NCBI GenBank assembly: GCA_036494815.1
Contig: DASXNV010000110.1
Location: forward strand, 17,347 to 81,346
Direction of reading: 5' to 3'
DNA length: 64,000 nt
Source of the DNA: Poindextera sp036494815
GTDB taxonomy: Bacteria; Pseudomonadota; Alphaproteobacteria; Caulobacterales; Caulobacteraceae
Numbering within the stretch: the stretch's first letter is position 1; the number at the start of each line of letters is the position of its first letter. Below the pieces are notes generated by a model. That model had not been told where the DNA came from, searched no databases, and worked only from the letters and a program-made list of their open reading frames with translations. Below, in pieces: positions 53,991 to 62,973 of the stretch. Position numbers and translations under genes: made by a program.

Positions 53991-56231
53991 ATGACCAAGC
54001 CTTTCAGTCCCTCCGATGGCGGCGACGGCGATCGCATCGTCGAAGAGCCTCTAACTGAGGCCTTGTCGCGGCGCTATCTCGCCTATGCGCTCTCCACCAT
54101 CACCTCGCGCGCCCTGCCAGATGTCCGCGACGGCCTGAAGCCGGTGCACCGGCGGCTACTCTATGTCATGCGCCAGCTGCGACTGGATCCCAACACCACG
54201 GCGAAGAAGTGCGCTAAGGTCGTTGGTGACGTGATGGGCAACTTTCATCCACACGGCGACAGCTCGATCTACGAAGCCTTGGTGCGATTGGCTCAGGAAT
54301 TCGCTCAGCGCTACCCGCTGGTCGACGGCCAGGGAAATTTCGGCAATATCGACGGCGATAACGCCGCTGCCATGCGTTACACCGAATGCCGAATGACAGC
54401 CGCCGCAGCCTTGCTGCTCGACGGTATAGACGAGGACGCGGTCGATTTTCGCCCGACCTATGACGGCGAGGGCGAAGAGCCGGTTGTTCTGCCCTCAGGC
54501 TTCCCTAACCTGCTGGCTAACGGCTCTTCGGGCATCGCCGTTGGCATGGCCACCTCGATCCCGCCACATAATATCGGCGAGCTGATCGCGGCCTGCTTGA
54601 TCCTTCTTGACAAGCCCGAGGCGACCACCACCGAGCTGATGCAGGTGGTCGGCGGCCCCGATTTCCCCACCGGCGGCGTGATCGTCGAGCCGGCGGCCTC
54701 ACTGCTGGAAACCTATGAGACCGGCCGCGGCGGCGTGCGCGTGCGCGCCGCCTGGACCGAAGAGGCGCTGCCGCGCGGCGGCTACCGCATCATCGTCACC
54801 GAGATTCCGTATCAGGTGAAAAAGGCCGACCTGATCGAACAGCTGGCCGACCTGATCGAGAACAAGAAGGCGCCCCTGCTGGGCGACGTGCGCGACGAGT
54901 CGGCCGAGGACGTGCGCGTCGTCATCGAGCCCAAGTCGCGCAACATTCCGGCCGACGTGCTGATGGAGAGCCTGTTCAAGCTCTCGGCCCTGGAAAACCG
55001 TTTTCCGGTCAATATGAACGTGCTGGACGCGCGGGGCACGCCAGGGGTGATGGGGCTGAAACCGGCCCTCTTGGCTTTCCTCGCCCACCGGCGCGAGGTG
55101 CTGGTCCGGCGCGGCCGGTTCCGCCTCGCCAAGATTGAGGCGCGGCTGCACATCCTGGATGGGATGCTGATCGCCTACCTCAATCTGGACGAGGTGATCC
55201 GCATCGTCCGCTATGAGGACGAGCCCAAGGCCAAGCTGATGGTGGCCTTCACCCTCAGCGACATCCAGGCGGACGCCATCCTCAACACCCGGCTGCGCCA
55301 GTTGGCGCGGCTGGAAGAAATGGAGATCCGACGCGAGCACGCCGAACTGTCCGAGGAGCGCGATGGCCTGAACACCATGCTGGCCTCGGAAAAGGCGCAG
55401 TGGAAACTGGTCGGGGTCGGCCTGCGCGACGTGCGCAAGGTGCTGGGCGGGGAGACCGCGCTGGGCAAGCGCCGCTCCCTGTTCGCCGACGCACCGCAGA
55501 TCGACGCCACCAGCGCCATCGAAGCCATGATCCCGCGTGAGCCGATCACCGTCATCCTGTCCGAACGCGGCTGGATCCGGGCGGCCAAGGGCCGGGTGGA
55601 AGACCCGTCGGAGCTGAAGTTCAAGGAAGGCGACAAACTGGGCTTCCTGGTCCCGGCCGAGACCACCGACAAACTGATGATCTTCGCTTCGGACGGCCGC
55701 TTCTTCACCCTGACCTGCGACAAGCTCCCCTCCGCGCGCGGTCATGGCGAGCCTCTGCGGCTGATGCTGGACCTGGACGACAAGGTCTCCATCGTCGACG
55801 TCTTCCCACACAAGCCGGGTCGCCGGCGGGTGCTGGCCTCGAAAGAGGGTTATGGCTTCGTCCTGCCCGAAGAGGAGGCGATCGCCCTGCGCCGCGCCGG
55901 CAAACAGGTGCTGAACGGCGTGGCGGCGGTCTCACTGGAAGTGACGGGCGACCACCTGGCTGTGATCGGCGACAACGGCAAGATCCTGGTCTTCGCCCTT
56001 TCGGAACTGCCGGAAATGCCACGCGGCAAGGGCGTCAAGCTGCAGAGCTATCGTGAAGGGGGCCTGCGCGACGCCCTGGTGTTCGGCGAGGCCGAAGGCG
56101 GCGCCTGGATCGACAGCGCCGGCCGCACCCGCGTCTGGCCCGAATGGCGCGACTGGCTGGGCCGCCGCGCCGGCTCCGGCAAGCTGGCGCCCAAGGGCTT
56201 CCCCGCCAGCAAGCGGTTCCGGCCGAAATAG
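53991..56231 (+). CDS. parC: DNA topoisomerase IV subunit A
   Basis: The 746-residue protein begins LSRRYLAYALSTITSRALPD. The catalytic Tyr is in DGDNAAAMRYTECRM, and the quinolone region reads HPHGDSSIYEALVRLAQ, with the Ser and Glu of a sensitive enzyme. The C-terminal beta-pinwheel follows (LSERGWIRAAKGRVEDPSEL, GKILVFALSELPEMPRGKG). It unlinks daughter chromosomes with ParE. The first third (to about 54650) uses many more A/T-ending codons than the rest. A 7-codon frame (53971-53994) ends in the ATGA that starts parC. Confidence 0.96.
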   Translation: MTKPFSPSDGGDGDRIVEEPLTEALSRRYLAYALSTITSRALPDVRDGLKPVHRRLLYVMRQLRLDPNTTAKKCAKVVGDVMGNFHPHGDSSIYEALVRLAQEFAQRYPLVDGQGNFGNIDGDNAAAMRYTECRMTAAAALLLDGIDEDAVDFRPTYDGEGEEPVVLPSGFPNLLANGSSGIAVGMATSIPPHNIGELIAACLILLDKPEATTTELMQVVGGPDFPTGGVIVEPAASLLETYETGRGGVRVRAAWTEEALPRGGYRIIVTEIPYQVKKADLIEQLADLIENKKAPLLGDVRDESAEDVRVVIEPKSRNIPADVLMESLFKLSALENRFPVNMNVLDARGTPGVMGLKPALLAFLAHRREVLVRRGRFRLAKIEARLHILDGMLIAYLNLDEVIRIVRYEDEPKAKLMVAFTLSDIQADAILNTRLRQLARLEEMEIRREHAELSEERDGLNTMLASEKAQWKLVGVGLRDVRKVLGGETALGKRRSLFADAPQIDATSAIEAMIPREPITVILSERGWIRAAKGRVEDPSELKFKEGDKLGFLVPAETTDKLMIFASDGRFFTLTCDKLPSARGHGEPLRLMLDLDDKVSIVDVFPHKPGRRRVLASKEGYGFVLPEEEAIALRRAGKQVLNGVAAVSLEVTGDHLAVIGDNGKILVFALSELPEMPRGKGVKLQSYREGGLRDALVFGEAEGGAWIDSAGRTRVWPEWRDWLGRRAGSGKLAPKGFPASKRFRPK

Positions 56232-56301
56232 GCGGCTGACGTTAAGTTCCGCCGTCCCGATGGCGCGCCGCGGCGGGCGCGGCGAAGACGGTGGGGGCCC
56301 T

Positions 56302-57078
56302 CTACCGCTCGCCCGGCATGGTCATCAGCACCCAGCCCCCAGGCCGTAGCACCTCGATGGGCTTGAACCTTGCCTTATAGGCCATCTTGGGGCTGCCGGA
56401 GACCCAGTAGCCAAGATAGACATAGGGCAGGCCGGCGGTGGCGGCCTGGACCACGTGGTCAAGGATGATGAACGAGCCCAGGCTGCGCTTGGCCATGTCC
56501 GGCTCATAGAAGCTGTAGACCATAGACAGGCCGTCCGCGAGCACGTCGATCAGCACGCAGCCCACTAGGTCGCCCGGACCGCCATCCAGCGAGGGCAGGC
56601 GGTATTCGATCAAATGGGTGCGGGCGGCGGTGTCTTCGACCATGGCCACATAGTCCGGCCAGGTCATGTCGGCCATGCCGCCTTCCGCGTGGCGGGCGAG
56701 TAGGTAGCGGCGCAGCAGATCGAACTGCTCCAGGGTGGCCTCGGCCTCCACCAGATGACGCGACAAATCGTCGTTACGCTCCAGGGCGCGCCGCTCGGAC
56801 TTTGAAAACACGTAGTCCGTGGCGGGAATCCGCGCCGAGACGCAGGCGTCGCAGCGCTCGCAGGCCGGGCGATAGGCGATGTTCTGCGAGCGGCGAAAAC
56901 CGATCTGGGTCAGGGCGTCATTGATGGTGGCGCCTTCGGACAAGGGCAGGTGCGCAAAGACCTTCCGCTCTTCGCGATCCGGCAAATAGGGACAAGGCGA
57001 AGGCGCGGTCAGGAAGAACCTAAGCTGACGCGTCGCGAAATGATGGGTCACTGAAGGCGCAGCCCTTTTTGAGTCCAC
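56302..57078 (-). CDS. bpt: Aspartate/glutamate leucyltransferase (N-end rule)
   Basis: The 258-residue protein matches the Bpt/ATE1 family: FATRQLRFFLTAPSPCPYLP, then CERCDACVSARIPATDYVFS with its cysteines, LVGCVLIDVLADGLSMVYSF and YVYLGYWVSGSPKMAYKARF. Bpt adds leucine to proteins with N-terminal Asp or Glu, marking them for ClpAP through ClpS. The start is GTG 57078, just after AGGGG, or GTG 57051, where family similarity begins. It is convergent with parC. An upstream hairpin and promoter region separate it from motB. Confidence 0.92.
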   Translation of the reverse strand: MDSKRAAPSVTHHFATRQLRFFLTAPSPCPYLPDREERKVFAHLPLSEGATINDALTQIGFRRSQNIAYRPACERCDACVSARIPATDYVFSKSERRALERNDDLSRHLVEAEATLEQFDLLRRYLLARHAEGGMADMTWPDYVAMVEDTAARTHLIEYRLPSLDGGPGDLVGCVLIDVLADGLSMVYSFYEPDMAKRSLGSFIILDHVVQAATAGLPYVYLGYWVSGSPKMAYKARFKPIEVLRPGGWVLMTMPGER

Positions 57079-57105
57079 CCCCTGATTAGGACAAAAGCTG
57101 AAGAA

Positions 57106-57132
57106 CCCCGCAAGTGCGACTACGTCGCGGGG
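57106..57132. terminator. Hairpin in the bpt-motB gap
   Basis: CCCCGC (57106-57111) pairs with GCGGGG (57127-57132) around a 15-base loop that has its own partial pairing. A CTTCAAGTTT stretch follows on the plus strand. Both flanking genes are minus-strand, so it may lie in the leader of bpt or end the motB transcript. Confidence 0.45.
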
Positions 57133-57180
57133 CCTTCAAGTTTAGGTGGAAACGGCGAAACCGGGGCTCAATCGGGGCCA

Positions 57181-57204
57181 GTGACCTGAAAATCTCGAGG
57201 TCAC
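57181..57204. terminator. Hairpin downstream of motB
   Basis: GTGACCT (57181-57187) and AGGTCAC (57198-57204) form a 7-bp stem with a 10-base loop, about 28 bases beyond the motB stop. No T run follows on the minus strand; a possible transcript-end hairpin. Confidence 0.4.
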
Positions 57205-57231
57205 AGAGCCAAGTTCGCCCAGGAGGCGAGC

Positions 57232-58143
57232 CTAGGGGTGGTGATCGGGCGGTAGCACCGGCGATTCGTGCAGCAGCACGATGGTGATGCGGCGGTTGCC
57301 GGGCAGGGTGGGATCGTCGGGGAACAGGGGGTCGGAGGCGGCCTTGCCTGAGACCTGATAGATCCGATCCTGATCGATACCGGCTTGCTGCAGGATTTCG
57401 CGCGAGGCGTCGGCCCGGCTGGACGACAGGCTCCAGTCACCCTCGGCCTTGGTTCCTGAGGCGCTGGCGCTGGTGTGGCCGGCGATGGTGACGCGGTTTG
57501 GCAGGCGGGCGGCGATCCTGGCCACGGCGCGCAGCAGCAGCTTGGCGCGATCATTGGGGTGGGCGGCGCCGGCGTCGAACATGGAGCGGCCCTCCTGGTC
57601 GATCAGCTGGATGCGCAGGCCTTCCGGGGTCTGGTCGATTAGCACCTGTTTGGACAGCTCGGCCAGCTCCGGCATCTGCTGCATGGCCTGGCGCAGGGAC
57701 TGGGCCGCGCTTTGCAGCTCGGCGTCCTCGTGCTTGGCCAGGGCGTCGCGGACCGACTGGTCGGTGGTGGTGGTGTCCTGGGCGCCGCCGGACTTGGTGC
57801 TGCTCTGGCCGCTGTCCTTGGGGTTGGGCGGCGATTGCGGGGCGAGCTGGTCAATGGCGCTGGCCGAGCCGTTGCTCTTGACCCCATCGTCGCCCAGGGC
57901 GGTGCCGGCCAGGATGCCGCCGGAGCCGGAGGTGGATTGCGAGACGCTGGCCGGGGCGAAATAGTCGGCGATGCCGCGCTTTTGCTGCGGGCTGGTGGTG
58001 TTGATCAGCCACATCAGCAGAAAGAACGCCATCATGGCCGTGACGAAGTCGGCATAGGCGACCTTCCAGGCCCCGCCGTGGTGCCCCCCGCCGATGACCT
58101 TCTTGACCTTCTTGATCATTATGGGTCTGTCACTGACAGACAT
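57232..58143 (-). CDS. motB: Flagellar motor stator protein MotB
   Basis: The 303-residue protein has a basic N-tail (MIKKVKKVIGGG), then one helix with the proton-carrying Asp32 in VAYADFVTAMMAFFLLMWLI. A Ser/Gly/Thr-rich linker of about 100 residues follows, then an OmpA-like peptidoglycan-binding domain (LRIQLIDQEGRSMFDAGAAH, VTIAGHTSASASG, DASREILQQAGID). It forms the stator ring with MotA. I use the ATG at 58143, behind GGGGTGA. No motA adjoins, as in Caulobacter. It may be read with hemB and the DUF4870 gene upstream on the same strand. Confidence 0.95.
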   Translation of the reverse strand: MSVSDRPIMIKKVKKVIGGGHHGGAWKVAYADFVTAMMAFFLLMWLINTTSPQQKRGIADYFAPASVSQSTSGSGGILAGTALGDDGVKSNGSASAIDQLAPQSPPNPKDSGQSSTKSGGAQDTTTTDQSVRDALAKHEDAELQSAAQSLRQAMQQMPELAELSKQVLIDQTPEGLRIQLIDQEGRSMFDAGAAHPNDRAKLLLRAVARIAARLPNRVTIAGHTSASASGTKAEGDWSLSSSRADASREILQQAGIDQDRIYQVSGKAASDPLFPDDPTLPGNRRITIVLLHESPVLPPDHHP

Positions 58144-58235
58144 GGATTCACCCCAAGCGCCGCTTCTGCGTCACGGCCAAGGTGAAGGACCCGCGTTAAG
58201 ATGCGGTTGCCGCGAGTGCGATCAAATCGCCGCGG

Positions 58236-59255
58236 CTACCCGCCCAGTCGCTCCGCCGTCCGTTCGGCGAAATAGGTGATGATCCCCGCGCAGCCGGCGC
58301 GCTTAAAGCCGCTGAGGCTTTCCAGGATCGCCCGCTCCTCGTCGATCCAGCCGTTCTGGGCGGCGGCCATGATCATGGCGTATTCGCCGGACACCTGGAA
58401 AGCGAAGGTGGGCAGGGCGAAGGCCTCCACCACCCGACGCACGATATCCAGATAGGGCATGCCCGGCTTGACCATGACCATGTCGGCGCCCTCGGCGATG
58501 TCCATGGCCACTTCGCGCAGGGCTTCGTCGGTATTGCCGGGGTCCATCTGGTAGGTCTTCTTGTCCCCGGGATTGACCACCCCGCCCGTGCCCAGCTTTC
58601 CCGAGCCGATGGCGTCGCGATAAGGGCCGTAAAAGGCGGAAGCGTATTTTGCCGCGTAGGACATGATCATTACGTCCTGGTGGCCGGCGGCCTCCAGCGC
58701 TGTCCTCAGCGCGCCTACGCGCCCGTCCATCATGTCCGAAGGCGCCAGGATGTCGGCGCCGGCGGCCGCCTGCATCAGCCCCTGTTCCACCAGGCGCTCG
58801 ATGGTCGGGTCGTTGAGGATGCGGCCATCCTCGATCACCCCGTCATGGCCGTGGTCGGTGAAGGGGTCGAGGGCCACGTCGCACATGATCCCCACCTCGG
58901 GGGCGGCGTCCTTCATGGCCTTGACCGCCTGGGCGATCAGGCCGTTTGGGTTATTGGCCTCGGAGCCGTGGATGTCCTTTTTGGCCCCATCGATGTGCGG
59001 GAACACGGCGATGGCGGGAATTCCCAGGGCCCTGGCGCGCACCGCAGCCTTGGCGGCCTCCCGCACGGACAGGCGCTCCATGCCGGGCATGGACGACACC
59101 TTGATGCGGTCGGCCTCGCCGTCATGCACCACCATGGACCAGATCAGGTCGCTGGGCGCCAAGCTGGTCTCGCGCACCAGGTCGCGGATCCAGGGCGCCT
59201 GGCGCAGCCTGCGCGGGCGCAGGGCGGGGTAGGGCGCAAGCGGCGCGCGGGTCAT
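58236..59255 (-). CDS. hemB: Delta-aminolevulinic acid dehydratase
   Basis: The 339-residue enzyme joins two 5-aminolevulinate molecules into porphobilinogen for heme and other tetrapyrroles. One active-site Lys is in MSYAAKYASAFYGPYRDA and the other in MVMVKPGMPYLDIV. CDVALDPFTDHGHDG is the metal region, where Asp replaces Cys as in Mg-dependent alphaproteobacterial enzymes. The ATG at 59255 is chosen because family sequence begins there; the frame upstream is antisense noise. It is 29 bases downstream of the DUF4870 gene. Confidence 0.96.
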   Translation of the reverse strand: MTRAPLAPYPALRPRRLRQAPWIRDLVRETSLAPSDLIWSMVVHDGEADRIKVSSMPGMERLSVREAAKAAVRARALGIPAIAVFPHIDGAKKDIHGSEANNPNGLIAQAVKAMKDAAPEVGIMCDVALDPFTDHGHDGVIEDGRILNDPTIERLVEQGLMQAAAGADILAPSDMMDGRVGALRTALEAAGHQDVMIMSYAAKYASAFYGPYRDAIGSGKLGTGGVVNPGDKKTYQMDPGNTDEALREVAMDIAEGADMVMVKPGMPYLDIVRRVVEAFALPTFAFQVSGEYAMIMAAAQNGWIDEERAILESLSGFKRAGCAGIITYFAERTAERLGG

Positions 59256-59284
59256 GCAGGGCTCCGTCGAGAGACGCTCAGAAA

Positions 59285-59764
59285 CTAGTGCGCGGTCTGA
59301 CGGATCGAGTGGTGGGATGCAAGTCGGATGAAGCCATAGGCCGAGGTCACTAGCAGCCACAGGCCGGTCATCACCCCCAGGCCCGCCGCGGCGGTGACGA
59401 AGGCGAAGAAGGGCCGTCCCAGATGCAGGTTGGCCATGTGGATCACGTTCCAGCCGTCCCAGCGCGCCTGCATGGCGTCGTGCACCAGGTCTCCAAGGAT
59501 CGACAGCAAGGCGGCGAGACCGGAGAGGGCGGCCAGCAAGGTCAGGGCGAAGCCGATCCAGAAGATAAAGATCTGGAACCGGTGATGGCTGCACACGAAC
59601 GGGTCCACCTCGCGGCGGCGGGCATAGGCGATGGCGACGGCGATCAGGGCCGGCGCCCCAGCAAAGAAGATAGCGAAGAACAGCAGGCCATAGGCGAGAA
59701 GGGCGATGTTGCGATCCACATCGTCCGTGTTGCTGGCCCGCCGGATCTCCGAGGCGGTGGTCAT
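59285..59764 (-). CDS. DUF4870-family membrane protein
   Basis: The 159-residue protein has three or four transmembrane helices (IALLAYGLLFFAIFFAGAPA, FIFWIGFALTLLAALSGLAA and VTAAAGLGVMTGLWLLVTSA). The cytoplasmic loop RRREVDPFVCSHHRFQIFIF fits DUF4870/Tic20-like proteins, where a charged HxxFQ-type loop is conserved. Function is unknown. I chose the ATG at 59764, with GGAG about 11 bases upstream; an ATG at 59833 is possible. It precedes hemB by 29 bases and is likely in the same transcript. Confidence 0.72.
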   Translation of the reverse strand: MTTASEIRRASNTDDVDRNIALLAYGLLFFAIFFAGAPALIAVAIAYARRREVDPFVCSHHRFQIFIFWIGFALTLLAALSGLAALLSILGDLVHDAMQARWDGWNVIHMANLHLGRPFFAFVTAAAGLGVMTGLWLLVTSAYGFIRLASHHSIRQTAH

Positions 59765-59904
59765 CAGGACGCGAGCTCCAGACGCCGAATGGGTCGGCTG
59801 CGGATTCGCACAGCGTGCTCTATCGGCGGCCATTGCTCAACCTTAATGTGGAAGGTGAGCCCGATCTGCTAGGATCATGCAAACATAACCTCTGGGAGAC
59901 GATC

Positions 59905-60645
59905 ATGAAGCTTCCTCTCTTGTTGGCGGCCTCCGCCCTGGCGCTGGCCGCTCCGGCCGCGGCCCAGATGTCCCCCTCATCCTACGCCGCCGCCGTGAGC
60001 GATTCCGCCCGCCCCGCCACGGATGTGGCCCGCGACGCCGCCCGCAAGCCCGCCGAGATGCTGGCCTTCGCCCGGATCAAGCCCGGCGACAAGGTGATCG
60101 AGCTTCTGCCTGGTGGCGGCTACTTCACCCGCATCTTCAGCGTCGCCGTCGGCCCCACTGGCCACGTCTTCGCCGCCACCCCACCCGCCAAGTCCTCGGA
60201 CGCCGAGCCGGCGGCGGACAAGATCGCCGCCGATCCGCACTATGCCAACGTCACTGTCATCGGGGCCCTGCCCGCCGCCATCGCCGCGGCGGGCCCTGCG
60301 GACGTGATCTGGACCTCGCAGAACTATCACGACCTGCACCTGGCGCGGCTGAACCTGGACGTGGCGGCTTATGACAAGGCCCTGTTCGCGGCCCTGAAGC
60401 CCGGTGGTGAACTGGTGATCGTGGATCACGCCGCCGAGGCAGGGTCCGGCCTGCGCGATCCGGACAAGCTGCACCGCATCGATGAGGCGGTGGTCAAGCA
60501 GGAGGTGACGGCCGCCGGCTTCGTGCTCGACGGCGAGAGCGACGTCCTGCGCAACCCCGCCGATCCGCATACGGCCCTGGTGTTCGACCCGTCGATCCGC
60601 GGGCATACCGATCAGTTCGTGCTGCGCTTTAAGAAGCCGGCATAA
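59905..60645 (+). CDS. Exported class I SAM-dependent methyltransferase-like protein
   Basis: The 246-residue protein has a signal peptide with AxA cleavage (LPLLLAASALALAAPAAAQ), yet the body is a Rossmann methyltransferase: MLAFARIKPGDKVIELLPGG (motif I, with GGG), GGYFTRIFSVAVGPTGHVFA, VIWTSQNYHDL and ALKPGGELVIVDHAAE. SAM is not known to reach the periplasm, so either the protein has lost activity or it uses another ligand. Such exported homologs recur in Alphaproteobacteria. The ATG has GGGAGA at 5-6 bases. It converges with dnaB. Confidence 0.85.
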   Translation: MKLPLLLAASALALAAPAAAQMSPSSYAAAVSDSARPATDVARDAARKPAEMLAFARIKPGDKVIELLPGGGYFTRIFSVAVGPTGHVFAATPPAKSSDAEPAADKIAADPHYANVTVIGALPAAIAAAGPADVIWTSQNYHDLHLARLNLDVAAYDKALFAALKPGGELVIVDHAAEAGSGLRDPDKLHRIDEAVVKQEVTAAGFVLDGESDVLRNPADPHTALVFDPSIRGHTDQFVLRFKKPA

Positions 60646-60667
60646 GGGCCTAATTTAACACATTATC

Positions 60668-60684
60668 GCCGGGCTTGTCCCGGC
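60668..60684. terminator. Hairpin between convergent genes
   Basis: GCCGGG pairs with CCCGGC around a CTTGT loop, within the 69-base gap between the exported methyltransferase-like gene and dnaB. It may end either transcript; the sequence also resembles a common dispersed repeat of high-GC bacteria. Confidence 0.5.
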
Positions 60685-60714
60685 CATGAAGGCTGAGGGG
60701 CGCGCGGCCCAACC

Positions 60715-62199
60715 CTACCGCACGTCGAACCGACCCTCGCGGGCGAGGTTGCCGAACCGGGTCAGGTCTTCGTTGTAGTGCATCTTGACCGTGCCAATGG
60801 GGCCGTGACGTTGCTTACCGATGATGACTTCGGCGACATTGCGCAGCTGGTCCATTTCTTCCTGCCAGGCCAGGTGCTCAGGCGTGCCCTCGCGCGGCTC
60901 GGCGCGGCCTTTGTAATAGCTCTCGCGATAGATGAACATGAACACGTCGGCGTCCTGCTCGATCGAACCGGATTCCCGCAGGTCCGACAGCTGCGGCCGC
61001 TTGTCTTCTCGGCTTTCGACCTGTCGCGACAGCTGCGACAGGGCGATCACGGGCACCGAAAGCTCCTTGGCCAAAGCTTTGAGGCCCATGGTGATCTGGC
61101 TGACTTCCTGGACCCGATTGTTCATCAGGCTGGAGTCGCCCAGGGTGATCAGCTGCAGATAGTCGACCACGATCAGGTCGAGTCCGCCCTGGCGCTTGAG
61201 CCGCCGAGCCCGCGCGGTCAGCTTGGCCAGGGCCAGGCCGCCGGTGGCGTCGATGTGCAGCGGGCAGGACTGGAGTTCGAACGCTGCATCGCGCACACGG
61301 CCGAATTCCGAAGCGTCGATCTCTCCCTTGCGCAGGCGGTCGGATGACACCCCCGAGGCGTCGGCCAGGAGACGCATGGCCAGCTGTTCGGCCGACATTT
61401 CCAGCGAATAGAAAGCCACCACCCCGCCGCTGACCGTCTTGCGGGTTCCGTCCGGCTGGGGCTCCCAGGCATAGTTGCGGGCCACGTTGAAGGCGATGTT
61501 CACCGCCAGCGCGGTCTTGCCCATGGACGGGCGGGCGGCGAGGATCAGCAGATCCGAGGGGTGCAGGCCGCCCAGCTTCTGGTCCAAGTCGATCAGGCCG
61601 GTGGCCAGGCCCGCCAGGCCGCCGTCCCGGCTGAAGGCCTCTGCGGCCATCTCCACAGCACCGCGCAGGGCGTCGGCGAAGGGCACAAAGCCGCTGGAGG
61701 CTGAACCGGTCTCGGCCAGGCTGTAGAGCTGCTGTTCGGCGTTTTCGATTTGGTCGCGGGCGGTGCGCTCGGCGACGGTGGCTCCCGCGGAGATCTCGCC
61801 GCCGATGCGGATCAGGTCCCGGCGCAGGGCCAGGTCATAGATCAGGCGGCCATATTCGGTGGCGTTGGCGCCCGGCGGCGCCCGGTCCACCAGGTCGGCC
61901 AGATAGCGCAGTCCGCCCAGCTCGTTGAAGGCGGGGTCCTGGCGGAACCGCTCCATCATCATGATCGGCTCGGCTAGCTGGCCCTTCTTGATGTTCTCTT
62001 CGATGGCCGCGAACAGGCGGGCGTGGAAGGGTTCGTAGAAGTGGCGCGGCTGCAACTGGTCGCTCAGCCGCTCGAACACGCCATTGTCGAACAGCAGGGA
62101 GCCCAACAGCGCCTGCTCGGCGTCCATATTATGCGGCGTATGGGCGATGCCCGCGTCATCGGGCGGGGCGCGCAGGTCGGTAGCAGGAGCGAGGGCCAT
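60715..62199 (-). CDS. dnaB: Replicative DNA helicase
   Basis: The 494-residue hexameric helicase unwinds DNA at the fork. The N-terminal collar domain has MDAEQALLGSLLFDNGVFER. The RecA-like core has Walker A LILAARPSMGKTALAVNIAF, Walker B LIVVDYLQLI, and LRESGSIEQDADVFMFIYRE. The C-terminal NEDLTRFGNLAREGRFDV ends it. The ATG at 62199 is preceded by an AT-rich gap with the terminator of rplI on its far side. No intein interrupts the core. Confidence 0.97.
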   Translation of the reverse strand: MALAPATDLRAPPDDAGIAHTPHNMDAEQALLGSLLFDNGVFERLSDQLQPRHFYEPFHARLFAAIEENIKKGQLAEPIMMMERFRQDPAFNELGGLRYLADLVDRAPPGANATEYGRLIYDLALRRDLIRIGGEISAGATVAERTARDQIENAEQQLYSLAETGSASSGFVPFADALRGAVEMAAEAFSRDGGLAGLATGLIDLDQKLGGLHPSDLLILAARPSMGKTALAVNIAFNVARNYAWEPQPDGTRKTVSGGVVAFYSLEMSAEQLAMRLLADASGVSSDRLRKGEIDASEFGRVRDAAFELQSCPLHIDATGGLALAKLTARARRLKRQGGLDLIVVDYLQLITLGDSSLMNNRVQEVSQITMGLKALAKELSVPVIALSQLSRQVESREDKRPQLSDLRESGSIEQDADVFMFIYRESYYKGRAEPREGTPEHLAWQEEMDQLRNVAEVIIGKQRHGPIGTVKMHYNEDLTRFGNLAREGRFDVR

Positions 62200-62324
62200 G
62201 AGTTAACGATAGCTAATGCGATTGTTTGGAGCACGCGCGGATGGCGTGCGTGCACAGATTTGACGGCGGCTGTGGAGCGATCAAAGCGTATTCGCGCGGC
62301 AGGCGAAAAAGCGGTCCAGGCAAC

Positions 62325-62357
62325 AAAAAAGGCGGCCCGTTTCGGAGCCGCCTTTTT
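62325..62357 (-). terminator. Rho-independent terminator of rpsF-rpsR-rplI
   Basis: GGCGGC (62331-62336) pairs with GCCGCC (62347-62352) and is bordered by A6 and T5 runs on the plus strand. On the minus strand the stem is followed by TTTTTT, a strong intrinsic terminator directly after rplI. It also works in the other direction. Confidence 0.9.
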
Positions 62358-62375
62358 CGCTAATCGATCGCCGGT

Positions 62376-62960
62376 TTAGGCGAAGTCGCGGTCGTCACCC
62401 ATCTGGCCGGCGCCGCCTTCGAGCATGTCGGCGGCGGATTCGGCTTCCAGGCGCGCATCTTCCTCGAACTGCGAGGCGATGACGTTTTCACCGCGCGACT
62501 GGCGCTCGGCTTCGTCCTGGCTGCGGGCGATGTTGATATTGACGCTCACGGTGACTTCGGCGTGCAGCTTCACCTTCACCTGGTGCACGCCCAGGGTCTT
62601 GATCGGCTTGTCGAGAACGACCATGGCGCGGTCGATCTTGCCGCCTTCGGCGTTGACGATGTCGGCGACGTCACGGCCGGAGACCGAACCGTAGAGCTGG
62701 CCGGTTTCGCCCGCCTGACGGATCAGGATGTAGGACGTGCCGTCCAGCTTTTCGCCGGCGCCGGAGGCCGCTTCCTTGGCCTTCAGGTTGCGCGCTTCGA
62801 TGTCGTGGCGCTGGCCTTCGAACACCTTCAGGTTGGACGAGGTGGCGCGCAGGGCCTTGGAGCGGGGCAGCAGGAAGTTACGGGCGAAGCCGTCCTTCAC
62901 ATTGACCACATCGCCCAGGGCGCCCAGGCGCTCGACGCGTTCGAGCAGTATGACTTTCAT
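62376..62960 (-). CDS. rplI: 50S ribosomal protein bL9
   Basis: The 194-residue protein opens MKVILLERVERLGALGDVVN and VKDGFARNFLLPRSKA: the L9 signature with its N-terminal rRNA-binding domain. The C-terminal domain (LYGSVSGRDVADIVNAEGGK, GVHQVKVKLHAEVTVSVNIN) is followed by an acidic tail of about 45 residues not found in the 149-residue E. coli protein. L9 stabilises the L1 stalk base. It is last in the rpsF-rpsR-rplI operon and is followed at once by a strong terminator. Confidence 0.97.
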   Translation of the reverse strand: MKVILLERVERLGALGDVVNVKDGFARNFLLPRSKALRATSSNLKVFEGQRHDIEARNLKAKEAASGAGEKLDGTSYILIRQAGETGQLYGSVSGRDVADIVNAEGGKIDRAMVVLDKPIKTLGVHQVKVKLHAEVTVSVNINIARSQDEAERQSRGENVIASQFEEDARLEAESAADMLEGGAGQMGDDRDFA

Positions 62961-62973
62961 CGGTCTGGCCCTC

